In this document: piece after piece, positions 1 to 8,308 of the stretch
How the letters are laid out: every line of letters begins with the position of its first letter
How positions within the stretch are numbered: position 1 is the stretch's first letter
DNA from: Allolucifera butyrica
GTDB lineage: Bacteria > Bacillota > Negativicutes > Sporomusales > UPPP01
Direction: 5' to 3'
Length of the DNA stretch: 64,000 bases
NCBI RefSeq assembly: GCF_900476375.1
Contig: NZ_UPPP01000051.1
Location: 62,001-126,000, forward strand
Notes under the pieces: generated by a model
Told to the model about the DNA's origin: nothing
What the model saw: only the letters and a program-made list of their open reading frames with translations
Database searches by the model: none
Translations under genes and position numbers: made by a program

Positions 1-2
1 TG

Positions 3-359
3 GTAAGCAAGGGATTATCCGCAAAGTTGGGTTATGTATTAAGCTCCGTTCTGCAAATTATCCCGCAAATGGCAGCCTCCATGGATACCATTATTGATGC
101 GCAGCGTTCGCGCGGCATGAAGATGGAAGGAAATCTGCTAACGCGGGTACGTGCCTTTATTCCGCTTATCGGGCCGGTTGTCATGACTTCTTTAATCAGT
201 GTCAAGGAAAGAGCCATGGCATTGGAAGTGCGCTGCTTTAACTCCAGCCATAAAAAGACATTTCTTACGATTTACCAAGTTACCCCGCAGGATCAATGGT
301 TCCGGGGAATGGTGTTTCTCAGTATGGCCGGAGCCCTGGCGTGGAGGATAATGAAATGA
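3..359 (+). CDS. ecfT: ECF transporter transmembrane component EcfT, C-terminal part
   Basis: The frame is open from the window edge, so the true start lies upstream and only about the last 118 residues are seen. EcfT is the membrane scaffold that couples the two ATPases to a substrate-binding S component for vitamin or metal uptake. The visible DAQRSRGM segment matches the cytoplasmic Arg-Gly coupling motif of EcfT proteins, and a hydrophobic stretch follows near IPLIGPVVMTSLI. The stop overlaps the next gene's start in an ATGA junction, so the genes are translationally coupled. No S component is visible, so the substrate cannot be named. Confidence 0.85.
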   Translation, partial: VSKGLSAKLGYVLSSVLQIIPQMAASMDTIIDAQRSRGMKMEGNLLTRVRAFIPLIGPVVMTSLISVKERAMALEVRCFNSSHKKTFLTIYQVTPQDQWFRGMVFLSMAGALAWRIMK

Positions 360-1201
360 CAAAAATCACAGTGAACGACTTAAAGTACAAGTATCCCCTG
401 ACAAATGAACTTGCGCTCAAAGGCTTTTCCTTCACCGTGGAAGCAGGTGAATTTATCGGCATTATCGGCAAGAGCCGTTCTGGGAAATCCACCCTTTGTC
501 AGGCTCTGGTCGGTCTGGTACCTCATTTTTTTAAAGGTGCTTACGGCGGGTCAGTTCATATCGGCACCATGGAGGTGGCAACAAGTAAAATTGCCGATCT
601 GGCCTTAAAAGTCGGACTTGTTTTTCAGAATCCATTCACTCAGGTTACCGGCTCGAAACTGACCGTATATGAAGAAATCGCCTTCGGTCTAGAAAATATG
701 GGGATTGACCGTGGGGAAATGAAAGAGCGGATTGACCATGCTTTGTACTTATTAGATATTTATAAATTTAAAGAAAGAAATCCTTTCGATTTATCCGGCG
801 GGCAAATGCAGCGTATGGCAATTGCCGGAATTATTGCTATGCGTCCGGAAGTTCTCGTTTTGGATGAACCCACCTCCCAGCTTGATCCACAAGGATCGGA
901 AGAAGTGTTTAAGGCCATTCAAACCTTAAGCAAAGAGGGCATGACGGTCGTTATGGTTGAACACAAGATGGAAAAAATGGCGAAATATTCCGACCGGGTC
1001 ATATTGATGCATGAAGGGGCAATCATTGACATTGACACCCCCGGGAAAATTTTTTCGCGCAGTAATCTAATGACTTATGGTGTTGAAGCACCGATTTTCA
1101 CTCAGATTTGCCAGGGATTAGGATTACGTAACCAGACGGACAGTCTCTATCCGGTTACATTACAGGAAGCGCATTCAGCGGTGGTGAACAACAGAAAATG
1201 A
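356..1201 (+). CDS. ecfA1: ECF transporter ATP-binding protein (EcfA1-like)
   Basis: ABC-type ATPase of 281 residues that would power ECF-type uptake together with the T component upstream and the second ATPase downstream. Visible motifs are Walker A GKSRSGKST near residue 37, signature LSGGQ, Walker B VLVLDEPTS and the switch histidine in MVEHK. An in-frame ATG at 296 exists, but ATG 356 has a good ribosome site (GGAGG at 343) and the ATGA overlap with ecfT, so 356 is chosen. It ends in another ATGA overlap with ecfA2. Confidence 0.9.
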   Translation: MTKITVNDLKYKYPLTNELALKGFSFTVEAGEFIGIIGKSRSGKSTLCQALVGLVPHFFKGAYGGSVHIGTMEVATSKIADLALKVGLVFQNPFTQVTGSKLTVYEEIAFGLENMGIDRGEMKERIDHALYLLDIYKFKERNPFDLSGGQMQRMAIAGIIAMRPEVLVLDEPTSQLDPQGSEEVFKAIQTLSKEGMTVVMVEHKMEKMAKYSDRVILMHEGAIIDIDTPGKIFSRSNLMTYGVEAPIFTQICQGLGLRNQTDSLYPVTLQEAHSAVVNNRK

Positions 1202-2001
1202 TTTATATTACAATCAACGATTTACATTTTTCTTATCCGGTTGGCGAGGAAGTTATCCGAGGAATAACGCTTTCTTTTGGTGAGGAACCAACTGCAATTA
1301 TCGGGCAAAACGGCGCAGGCAAAACGACCTTTGTGAAGCTGTTAAAAGGTTTATTGCAACCTTCCGGCGGGGAAATTACTGTTTGCGGCCATAACACAAA
1401 AAATACAACAGCGGCGGAGCTGGCAAAACATATCGGACTTGTTTTCCAAAATCCCAACGATCAAATTTTCAAAAATAAAGTGCTCGATGAAATTATGTAC
1501 GGCCCGCGCAATATCGGCCAGACGGAAATGGAAGCCCGTGAAAACGCACTGCTTGCCCTGGAGTGGGTAGGACTGGCTGAAAAAGCGGATGCTAACCCGT
1601 ATGACCTTAGCCTCAGTGAAAGAAAAATGGTTACGATTGCCTCCATTATCGCAATGAATACGAAAATTGTCATTTTTGACGAGCCTACCATTGCCCAGGA
1701 CTATGGCGGCAAACAAAAAATAAAGTCCATTATCCGGCGCCTGCAAGAAAAAGGGACCCTGGTGCTGACCATTATTCATGATATGGATTTCGTAGCCGAA
1801 GCCTTTGAGCGAGTTATCGTTTTTCAACAGGGGAAAGTGCTGTTGGACGGCCATAAGAAAGAAGTTTATGCGAAAGCCGCTTTGTTGAAACAAGCCTATC
1901 TGGAGCAGCCCCATGTCACTCAATTGTGCAACGAATTGGGGTGGAACGACATTTACCTGACCGTGGAAGAGTTTTTATCTAATCCATCAATAGTACCCTA
2001 A
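1198..2001 (+). CDS. ecfA2: ECF transporter ATP-binding protein (EcfA2-like) with altered signature
   Basis: Second ABC ATPase of the module, 267 residues. Walker A GQNGAGKTT is at about residues 36-44, Walker B is IVIFDEPT, and the switch His lies in IIHDMD. The usual LSGGQ signature is replaced by LSLSERK, so the composite site that uses this signature may be weak or inactive while the LSGGQ of EcfA1 serves the other. Asymmetric ATPase pairs are known among ABC transporters, so this need not mean loss of function. It is coupled to ecfA1 by an ATGA overlap and is followed by a terminator. Confidence 0.88.
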   Translation: MIYITINDLHFSYPVGEEVIRGITLSFGEEPTAIIGQNGAGKTTFVKLLKGLLQPSGGEITVCGHNTKNTTAAELAKHIGLVFQNPNDQIFKNKVLDEIMYGPRNIGQTEMEARENALLALEWVGLAEKADANPYDLSLSERKMVTIASIIAMNTKIVIFDEPTIAQDYGGKQKIKSIIRRLQEKGTLVLTIIHDMDFVAEAFERVIVFQQGKVLLDGHKKEVYAKAALLKQAYLEQPHVTQLCNELGWNDIYLTVEEFLSNPSIVP

Positions 2002-2080
2002 ATCAGATAGCCCTCCGAAATGGAAGCAACTCCTGTCAAGTAGACAGAAAATAAGAACACAAGATGGTATGCTCCCTCGA

Positions 2081-2119
2081 AAATCCTGCCTTAATATGTA
2101 TGAGTTTGGCAGGATTTTT
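2081..2119 (+). terminator. Rho-independent terminator after ecfA2
   Basis: AAATCCTGCC pairs with GGCAGGATTT around a 17-base loop, and a short T run follows. It lies 80 bases after the ecfA2 stop and closes the ECF operon. Confidence 0.75.
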
Positions 2120-2330
2120 GTATTTTATGGGAAATAAGATTGTTAAAAGGTAATTTGAAATAAATGTCACAATTATTGGGGTTAGCTTTACGTTGTATAC
2201 AAGTAATACTTCGGGCGTAGGCGCAGCCGCTGCTTTAGATTTAAGCAATTCTTCCGCCAATAGTAATGTAACGAAAGCAAGCTCAGATTCTCAAATGGGT
2301 GGCTTATCTACTAATCAATGTCCGCGAGGT

Positions 2331-2617
2331 AATATTTTTATGGGGTGAATCCTGATTGGAATTGTCCAACAGAAGATGGGTTCATTCCAGACTGCGGTTC
2401 TATTAAAGAAGATGAAATTGCGATAATTGGCGATAGGCTATATACAGATATAGCTATAGGGCACGGCAATAAGATGGTCACGATTCTTGTGTTGTCAGGC
2501 GAAACTAAACTGGAAGACGTGCCTCAATCTACAGTAAAGCCAAAAATGATCTTTAAATCAGGAAGCCCTGGAAGAAATTTATCATGGTCCAGTAAAGAAC
2601 CCTTGGAGCAGTATTAA
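2331..2617 (+). pseudogene. Relic of a HAD-family sugar-phosphatase-like protein (NagD/4-nitrophenylphosphatase type)
   Basis: About 95 codons remain. NPDWNCPTEDGFIPDCGSI matches the cap region of NagD-type HAD phosphatases, and IGDRLYTDIAIGH matches the last catalytic motif of the same family. In the family roughly 35-40 residues separate these blocks; here only a few remain, so an internal deletion has occurred. The N-terminal half with the nucleophile Asp is missing, and the extreme C-terminus runs into unrelated sequence. A stop lies just upstream in the same frame. It is read as a decayed gene, not a functional protein. Confidence 0.75.
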
Positions 2618-2661
2618 AGACAGAGGGCGTTATTGACTGTGATGAATAAGGCTGTTTTATG

Positions 2662-2707
2662 AGCAACATATAGGCCATCGGGGAGAGCCCTTGGCCTATA
2701 TGTTGCT
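2662..2707. terminator. Long perfect hairpin, probable terminator
   Basis: AGCAACATATAGGCCA and its exact complement form a 16-bp stem with a 14-base loop, followed by CTTTA. The T run is weak. It separates the HAD relic from the lacI-type promoter. Confidence 0.6.
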
Positions 2708-2744
2708 TTAATCTGAGCCTGCCGGGATAATTAAAATTGGTAGC

Positions 2745-2774
2745 TTGACAAGTGAGAATATTTCAATTTATAAT
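2745..2774 (+). promoter_or_regulatory. Sigma-A-type promoter of the LacI-family gene
   Basis: TTGACA (2745-2750) and TATAAT (2769-2774) are separated by 18 bases. The operator at 2787-2800 lies just past the expected transcription start, which fits autorepression. Confidence 0.7.
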
Positions 2775-2786
2775 TGAATCATAATA

Positions 2787-2800
2787 TGAATACGTATACA
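2787..2800. promoter_or_regulatory. LacI-type operator O1
   Basis: TGAATACGTATACA is nearly palindromic about the central CG, the form typical of LacI-family operators. Two more copies lie at 3916-3929 and 4034-4047, beyond the regulator gene. Confidence 0.7.
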
Positions 2801-2832
2801 AAAACGTTTTTATATTTAAAGGGGTTGGTATA

Positions 2833-3870
2833 ATTAACTCAAAAGAATTTGCTAAAATATTGGGTGTTTCCCAAGCGACTGTTTCCAGAGCGCTGAACAA
2901 CAGCTCCTTAATAACAGAGGGTAAGAAGAAATACATCCAACAAAAAGCGGCTGAATATGGGTTTGTTCTTAACAGTCAGGCCCAAAGTCTTAAAACAAAC
3001 CGTACAGGTACTGTGGGTATTCTTTTTCCTAAACATTATGATAGTATGAATCATAATCTTTTGCTTGCCCACATGTATGATCTAATACAACAAGAACTTA
3101 TTAACTATGGTTATGATATTATGGCAATTTATGATAACGAAAACTGTCATAATATGAATAACGGCATTTCGACTTTTGAACGTGTTATCAGAGGGCGTAA
3201 AGTAGATGGGGTTATTGTGTTGCGGGTTGGCGGGGTAACCCAAAGAGAGATGGAACTACTAAGATATTATAATACTCCTTGTGTGTGCATGCTTCTTCCT
3301 GCCCAAAATACGAATTTTGTTAATTATTTTACTTCCGATACCGAATATAGCGCTTTTGTTGCGGGGACATATCTTGGCAAGTTTAAGAACTATTTACCCA
3401 TATTGTTGATTAGTAAAATTAAAGATGAGATGGCTGAAACGAATAGAAGAATTGCCGGTTTTCGCCGAGGACTCTTTGAAGCAGGCGGGACTTTACCGGA
3501 CAAAAATATTATGACCTGTGATTTGTCGATTGAATCTGCCTATAATTATGTTGTGGCTAATCAGGATTTTTTTAAAAGACAGAAGATTGCAATTTTCGTA
3601 TCAAGCGACGTTATGGCATTAGGTGTTTGTAATGCAATGATTTCTATTGGGCTAAAAATGCCTGAAGACGTTCAAGTTTTGGGTACGGATGATGTTCCTA
3701 TGGCGGGTTGGTTACATCCGCGCCTTTCCACCATGCATATTCCGGTAGAAAATATAATACCTAGGGGTTGCTCGGTGTTGCGTCAACTAATTGAAGGCGA
3801 AGAGAATCAAAATTTAAATGAAATCTTTAAACCTTACCTTGTTATTCGCGATACAACTTTACCTGTGTAG
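2833..3870 (+). CDS. LacI-family transcriptional regulator
   Basis: DNA-binding regulator: N-terminal LacI helix-turn-helix (AKILGVSQATVSRALN) followed by a periplasmic-binding-protein-like sensor domain. The reading frame has no ATG, GTG or TTG upstream of TTG 2860, but that TTG would remove the first helix of the DNA-binding domain. Homologous N-termini begin near SKEFAKILGVS, and AAAGGGG at 2818-2824 is 8 bases from ATT 2833 and 5 from ATA 2830. A non-canonical ATT or ATA start is therefore proposed, giving about 345 residues, usual for the family. It probably represses itself through O1 and the downstream sulfatase-hexokinase operon through O2 and O3. The effector is unknown, presumably a sugar. 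Confidence 0.85.
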   Translation: MNSKEFAKILGVSQATVSRALNNSSLITEGKKKYIQQKAAEYGFVLNSQAQSLKTNRTGTVGILFPKHYDSMNHNLLLAHMYDLIQQELINYGYDIMAIYDNENCHNMNNGISTFERVIRGRKVDGVIVLRVGGVTQREMELLRYYNTPCVCMLLPAQNTNFVNYFTSDTEYSAFVAGTYLGKFKNYLPILLISKIKDEMAETNRRIAGFRRGLFEAGGTLPDKNIMTCDLSIESAYNYVVANQDFFKRQKIAIFVSSDVMALGVCNAMISIGLKMPEDVQVLGTDDVPMAGWLHPRLSTMHIPVENIIPRGCSVLRQLIEGEENQNLNEIFKPYLVIRDTTLPV

Positions 3871-3904
3871 ACTCGTAAAATTCTTCTGAATTTTAATAAT
3901 TTAC

Positions 3905-3929
3905 TTTATCATTTATGAATACGTATGCA
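3905..3929. promoter_or_regulatory. LacI-type operator O2 in a 25-base repeat
   Basis: TTTATCATTTATG followed by AATACGTATGCA. The palindromic core is at 3916-3929. The same 25-base unit recurs at 4023-4047 with two changes. Confidence 0.7.
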
Positions 3930-4022
3930 CGACTGTGAATTTAAAATGTTTTTAGCTGGAATGATGAGTGCAGCTATAAATTCCAATTGTATTATAATTC
4001 CTTTAAATTTTAAAATAATTTT

Positions 4023-4047
4023 TTTATCATTTATGTATACGTATTCA
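4023..4047. promoter_or_regulatory. LacI-type operator O3 in a 25-base repeat
   Basis: TTTATCATTTATG followed by TATACGTATTCA. The palindromic core is at 4034-4047, 118 bases from O2, a distance compatible with DNA looping. It lies upstream of the sulfatase operon. Confidence 0.7.
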
Positions 4048-4192
4048 TGAACCGTTTGAGTGGAAATTTTAATAGTTTATATCAATTTGAAAGTGTTTAG
4101 GTTTGCTTGTTTTCCGATAGCACTAGATACAGGTAACATTTAGGTTTTACATAGCCCGGGATTGTGAATTTCCCTTTTTAAGGATGTGATAT

Positions 4193-4294
4193 ATGGCAGT
4201 AAGTAACAGTCATCCGAAAGACATAATAGCACGTTGGAGGGGGGATAGTGCACTATGTAGTTGCCTGTTATCTGAAATTCTAAAATATAAATAA
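4193..4294 (+). CDS. Possible 33-residue leader ORF
   Basis: ATG 4193 follows AAGGATGTGAT and opens 33 codons (MAVSNSHPKDIIARW at the start). It sits between O3 and the sulfatase gene. No family is recognised. It could be a leader peptide, a gene remnant or chance. An ATAGTGCACTAT palindrome lies inside it. The rest of 3871-4362 holds only the two operators. Confidence 0.25.
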   Translation: MAVSNSHPKDIIARWRGDSALCSCLLSEILKYK

Positions 4295-4362
4295 AAAATG
4301 CTCAAGGACAATAGGCTTTTTATCATTTTGTGCTTTGAGCGGATCGAAAGGGATGGACATAA

Positions 4363-5883
4363 ATGAATGTAATTTTAGTAATTTCCGACACTTTCCGTCG
4401 TGACAACCTTTCCTGTTATGGGCCGACTAAGGTTAAAACTCCGAATCTTGATAAAATGGCCAGTGAATCGTATGTTTTCGATAACGCCTATATGGGGTCA
4501 TTCCCAACATTGCCGAACCGTATGGATATTATGAGTGGGCGCTTCAGTTTTATTGAACATCAATGGTCGCCGCTTCCAGCCGGTATGATAACTCTTCAAC
4601 AGATTTTGAGCGCTTCCGGTATTGTTACTCAAGCAGTTGTCGACAATCCACACTTGGTTGAGAGCGGCTTCAATTATGAACGGGGTTTTGACGGCTGGGA
4701 ATGGATCCGGGGGCAGGAATCGGATCATTGGCAAGCTATGCCGATAGATATTCAATTACCTGCAAATCCTGATAAATTAAATAGAGCCGACTGGTTGTTG
4801 CCCAACTACTTACGTAACACGTCGTGGTGGAAGTCTGAAGAGGACCGCTTTGCACCAAGAACTATCAAAGAAGCTTGCCGGCGATTAGAACAAATGGAAA
4901 ATGGCGAAAATTTCTTTATGTATATCGATCTTTTTGATCCTCATGAACCTTGGGATGCACCGCAAGAATATCTCGACATGTATGAGACGAATTATACCGG
5001 CGAAAATGTGATGTATCCTTACAGTGGTTATTGGAAGGAATACCTTACAGAGGAAGAACTGAATCACATTCGTGCACTTTATATGGCGGAAGCCAGTATG
5101 GTTGATCACTGGGTTGGCGTACTTCGAGACAAGATGGAGAAATTAGGTTTGGAAGAAGATACAGCGCTAATTTTCACTAGTGATCACGGTTATTTATTTG
5201 GCGAACATGATCGGATTGGAAAAGGGTTTAGTTCTAAAGACGATCATTATGAGTCATTCAGGATGTTCAGTGAACTACGTAGACTTCCTTTGTTGATTCA
5301 TCTTCCCGGCCAAAAGTCTAACAAACATATTTCAGCGATGGTACAGCCGCCAGATTTAATGCCGACAATTCTCGAAATGTGCGGTCTGGTAACGACTGAA
5401 TCGGTAGGTGGTAAGGCAAACGTCCAGGCACTACAATGTGGCGTATTTTATTCTGAAAAATGGCAATTCGATCCTAATTTTATTCATGGAAAATCTTTGA
5501 TACCGATTATTCGTGGCGAAACTGAGAAGTTGCGGGATATAACTGTCAGTTCGCAAACAATTATTCACCATACGGAAGTATTAGCAAAGTGTGCGATAGT
5601 TACTGAGGATGGCTGGTGTTTACATTATTCCGGCGCATACGAAGAGGAATTGAAGGAACCTGCTAAGTTGGATGTCACATTGATCGAAGCAAAGCCGCGA
5701 TATGAACAAATTGAACCGGCATTATTTTACCTCCCGGATGATCCCAAGGAAGAAAACAATTTGATCAAAGGTAACGAGAAATTAGCCGAAGAGATACACC
5801 GAAGATATGTTGAGTGGCTTGAAGAGGTTGGTACGCCCGAAGAACACCTGGCAGGCCGCCGCAGGCTTGTACTAAAAAAGTAA
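4363..5883 (+). CDS. Sulfatase-like hydrolase (alkaline phosphatase superfamily) with Thr nucleophile
   Basis: 506-residue cytoplasmic-looking hydrolase with no signal peptide. Sulfatase-fold marks are the metal Asp in VISDTFRRDN (D9), DPHEPWD near residue 192, and FTSDHGYLFGEH with D274 and H275. The nucleophile motif of type I sulfatases is C/S-x-P-x-R; here it reads T49-L-P-N-R53, so no Cys or Ser is available to become formylglycine. It may therefore be a Thr-dependent phosphodiesterase, phosphonate hydrolase or unusual sulfatase, not a classical one. It is first gene of the cluster, downstream of two LacI operators, and is followed 57 bases later by a hexokinase, so a modified sugar is a likely substrate. 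Confidence 0.8.
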   Translation: MNVILVISDTFRRDNLSCYGPTKVKTPNLDKMASESYVFDNAYMGSFPTLPNRMDIMSGRFSFIEHQWSPLPAGMITLQQILSASGIVTQAVVDNPHLVESGFNYERGFDGWEWIRGQESDHWQAMPIDIQLPANPDKLNRADWLLPNYLRNTSWWKSEEDRFAPRTIKEACRRLEQMENGENFFMYIDLFDPHEPWDAPQEYLDMYETNYTGENVMYPYSGYWKEYLTEEELNHIRALYMAEASMVDHWVGVLRDKMEKLGLEEDTALIFTSDHGYLFGEHDRIGKGFSSKDDHYESFRMFSELRRLPLLIHLPGQKSNKHISAMVQPPDLMPTILEMCGLVTTESVGGKANVQALQCGVFYSEKWQFDPNFIHGKSLIPIIRGETEKLRDITVSSQTIIHHTEVLAKCAIVTEDGWCLHYSGAYEEELKEPAKLDVTLIEAKPRYEQIEPALFYLPDDPKEENNLIKGNEKLAEEIHRRYVEWLEEVGTPEEHLAGRRRLVLKK

Positions 5884-5940
5884 ACTGTCTATACGGAACA
5901 GGCTCCTATATAAAAACTGGTCGTCCAGGGGGTATATGCC

Positions 5941-7245
5941 ATGAATGAAATTGACCATAGGTTAGAAATGATTACTCGCCAACTGTCCGTGGATACAGCA
6001 GTTCTTAACACTATGGCGGCCAAGTTTACCGTAGCATTGGAAAGTGGGCTGAAAGGAGACCAAAGTTCACTGAAAATGTTGCCTTCTTATTTGGCGACGC
6101 CGACAGGGGATGAAACGGGATCATTTCTTGCTCTGGATTTTGGCGGCACAAACGTGCGAGCGTTGCGTTTGAATTTGCTTGGGCGGGGACAATATGTCCT
6201 TCAAGAACAACTCAGCCGTCCTTTACGCGATACCGAGGGCGAATATGACTACTTGTCGTCAAACACTACCGCAAGTCAATTATTCGATTTCATAGCGCAG
6301 CAAATTGCGACCATTTTACCGGTTGCGTGCGAGAATTGCATTTATCCATTGGGACATACCTTTTCTTTTCCTTGTCTTCAGGAAAATGTAAATAAAGCTG
6401 TGCTTATGCATTGGACCAAGGAAATTCAGACAATGGGAGCGGTAGGTGAGGAAATCACTGGATTGCTTAATGCCGCTTTATCTAGACAGCACTTATCACA
6501 AATAGTGCCCAAAGCAGTTATCAATGATACGGTGGGTACCCTGTTGACCGCCGCGTACGGTAATACTACGACTGACATTGGTTCTATCTGTGGTACCGGC
6601 CACAATACCTGCTATCTTGAGAAGAGTTCACCGCTTACAGGAAAACCTATGATTATCAATCTTGAGTCAGGTAACTTTGATCAAGTGCCGCAGGCAGATG
6701 TAGATAAATTAGTGGATGCCGGCAGCGAACGGCCGGGAGAACAATTGCTTGAGAAAATGACTGCCGGCCGCTATATTGGAGAGATATTTCGCGTTCTTGT
6801 TGCGGGGTTAGTAAAAGACCGGTTGCTTTTTGACGGTCAGATGGACCGGATGGATATACCCTATAGCATCAGCGGTGCAGAAGTAGCGCTTTTTATTAAT
6901 GAGACTAGCCGTTGGTTAGCAGAACGTTACAGGATTGTTGAGTGCCCAGCAAACTCCTGGCAAGCACTATGCCGCATAGCCGAATTGGTGGTTGCCCGTT
7001 CGGCGCGACTGGTAGCTGCCAGTTATCGAGGTATTCTTGCCCATATCGATCCTGATCTGGCTGAACAACATACGATTGCCATTGATGGTTCCTTATATGA
7101 AAAAATGCCGGGTTATGCCAGGCATTTGCAGGAGACGTTAGCGAATTTGCTGGGGAATAAAGCGCGGCAAGTAAAAATTCAGCTAAGCAAAGATGGTTCA
7201 GGTATTGGAGCGGCCATCGCAGCTGCTATAGCCAAAGGAGGGTAA
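5941..7245 (+). CDS. Hexokinase of the eukaryotic (hexokinase_1/2) family
   Basis: 434 residues; phosphorylates a hexose with ATP. It follows the eukaryotic hexokinase plan, not the short bacterial ROK/Glk plan: LDFGGTNVR (66-73, phosphate 1), LGHTFSFPC (138-145, sugar binding), INDTVGT (194-200, with D196 in the catalytic Asp position), GTGHNTCYLE, PGEQLLEKMTAGRYIGE and SKDGSGIGAA near the C-terminus. About half the length of duplicated animal forms and close to yeast or single-domain forms. Such proteins are uncommon in firmicutes. It presumably phosphorylates the sugar released by the hydrolase upstream. The start has the near-ideal site GGGGG before ATG 5941. Confidence 0.88.
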   Translation: MNEIDHRLEMITRQLSVDTAVLNTMAAKFTVALESGLKGDQSSLKMLPSYLATPTGDETGSFLALDFGGTNVRALRLNLLGRGQYVLQEQLSRPLRDTEGEYDYLSSNTTASQLFDFIAQQIATILPVACENCIYPLGHTFSFPCLQENVNKAVLMHWTKEIQTMGAVGEEITGLLNAALSRQHLSQIVPKAVINDTVGTLLTAAYGNTTTDIGSICGTGHNTCYLEKSSPLTGKPMIINLESGNFDQVPQADVDKLVDAGSERPGEQLLEKMTAGRYIGEIFRVLVAGLVKDRLLFDGQMDRMDIPYSISGAEVALFINETSRWLAERYRIVECPANSWQALCRIAELVVARSARLVAASYRGILAHIDPDLAEQHTIAIDGSLYEKMPGYARHLQETLANLLGNKARQVKIQLSKDGSGIGAAIAAAIAKGG

Positions 7246-7251
7246 TCTAAA

Positions 7252-8232
7252 GTGACCCGTAAACCGGTTTTGGAACCCGGAGTTAAGGTACCCAAGATTA
7301 TATTGACCGCCGTTAATAATGCGCAAGAAGTCGCTGTAGGCGGTGAATCTGAAAATATTAGAGTTCTGGTGTGTGTTCAACCTAACCTTACCGATGAAGT
7401 TGCTGATTACTTTACCGATTACCAGAACCGCATGGAAGATTATGCTGCAAAAAAAATCGAAATTATTGGTCTAACGGCTGCTGCCGCTGACGAAGTAAAG
7501 AAACTGGCAGAAGCCGGAAAAATTAAATTTCCTATGGTTAGTTCTGGAGAAGCGGCAGCCAGCTATGGGATAGTTGATAATCTATCGGCTGTATTTGTTG
7601 TCGACCAGGATGCATTAATCCGCAGGGTGTTTAGCGCCGGCAAGGTTACCGATTTGGCTAATCCGGCGGCTGTACTCCGTGCTGTAAATTGTCTTAATAA
7701 TACGCCCAAACCACCTGCGCCGAGAGCTGACGACTGGCGGATGGGTTCACCGGATGCACCGATTGTTTTCATTGAATACGGTGATTATCAATGCACCCAC
7801 TGTGGCGACCTTTTCGCTGCTATTCAGCAAGTAATGCCGCTGTACAAAGATAAATTCCAGTTTATTTTTCGACATTTCCCAATGCGTCAGCGCCATCCGT
7901 TCGCCATTCAAGCCGCCCAGGCTGCTGAGTTTGCCGGTGCGCAAGGAAAATTTTGGGAGATGCACGTTCGAATGTTCGAGGCCCGCAATGCTTTGGAGAC
8001 GGAAAACCTGCTCTGCTATGCCAGAGACGTCGGCTTGGATGCTGATAAGCTGGCCGCTGAACTTAAAAAAAGTACTTATGAAGAAACGGTCATAGAGGAA
8101 TATCGCGAAGCGGTTAAGCACAAGGTAAAATCTCCTCCGACGCTATTCATTAATGATATCCTTTTTGAAGGACAGCATAATGTGGAGACTCTGAAAGCCA
8201 AAATCGACGGACTTCTCGCCTGTTTGGACTAG
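7252..8232 (+). CDS. Two-domain thiol protein: peroxiredoxin-like domain fused to DsbA/thioredoxin_4 domain
   Basis: 326 residues, GTG start 6 bases after the hexokinase stop with GGAGGG before it. Residues 1-145 resemble a peroxiredoxin/TSA fold, but where the peroxidatic Cys normally lies the sequence reads NLTDEVADYF, so that Cys is missing. Residues 165-326 are a DsbA/FrnE-like domain with active site C181-T-H-C184 and the cis-proline loop SPPTLFIND. There is no signal peptide, so it should act in the cytoplasm as a dithiol oxidoreductase. The neighbours encode a lipoyl carrier and dihydrolipoyl dehydrogenase, which suggests (inference) that electrons reach this CTHC pair through lipoyl groups. 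Confidence 0.8.
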   Translation: MTRKPVLEPGVKVPKIILTAVNNAQEVAVGGESENIRVLVCVQPNLTDEVADYFTDYQNRMEDYAAKKIEIIGLTAAAADEVKKLAEAGKIKFPMVSSGEAAASYGIVDNLSAVFVVDQDALIRRVFSAGKVTDLANPAAVLRAVNCLNNTPKPPAPRADDWRMGSPDAPIVFIEYGDYQCTHCGDLFAAIQQVMPLYKDKFQFIFRHFPMRQRHPFAIQAAQAAEFAGAQGKFWEMHVRMFEARNALETENLLCYARDVGLDADKLAAELKKSTYEETVIEEYREAVKHKVKSPPTLFINDILFEGQHNVETLKAKIDGLLACLD

Positions 8233-8308
8233 AAATATTTTTAAAAAGGAGAGGGGAGCGAATTTTCCTCTTCTCCTTTTAAAAGAAACAGAGAAAGGAG
8301 GGAACGCC

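Noticed and set aside
1351..1923. Long minus-strand frame opposite ecfA2
   Set aside because: Shadow of the ATPase gene; no ribosome site and no family resemblance.
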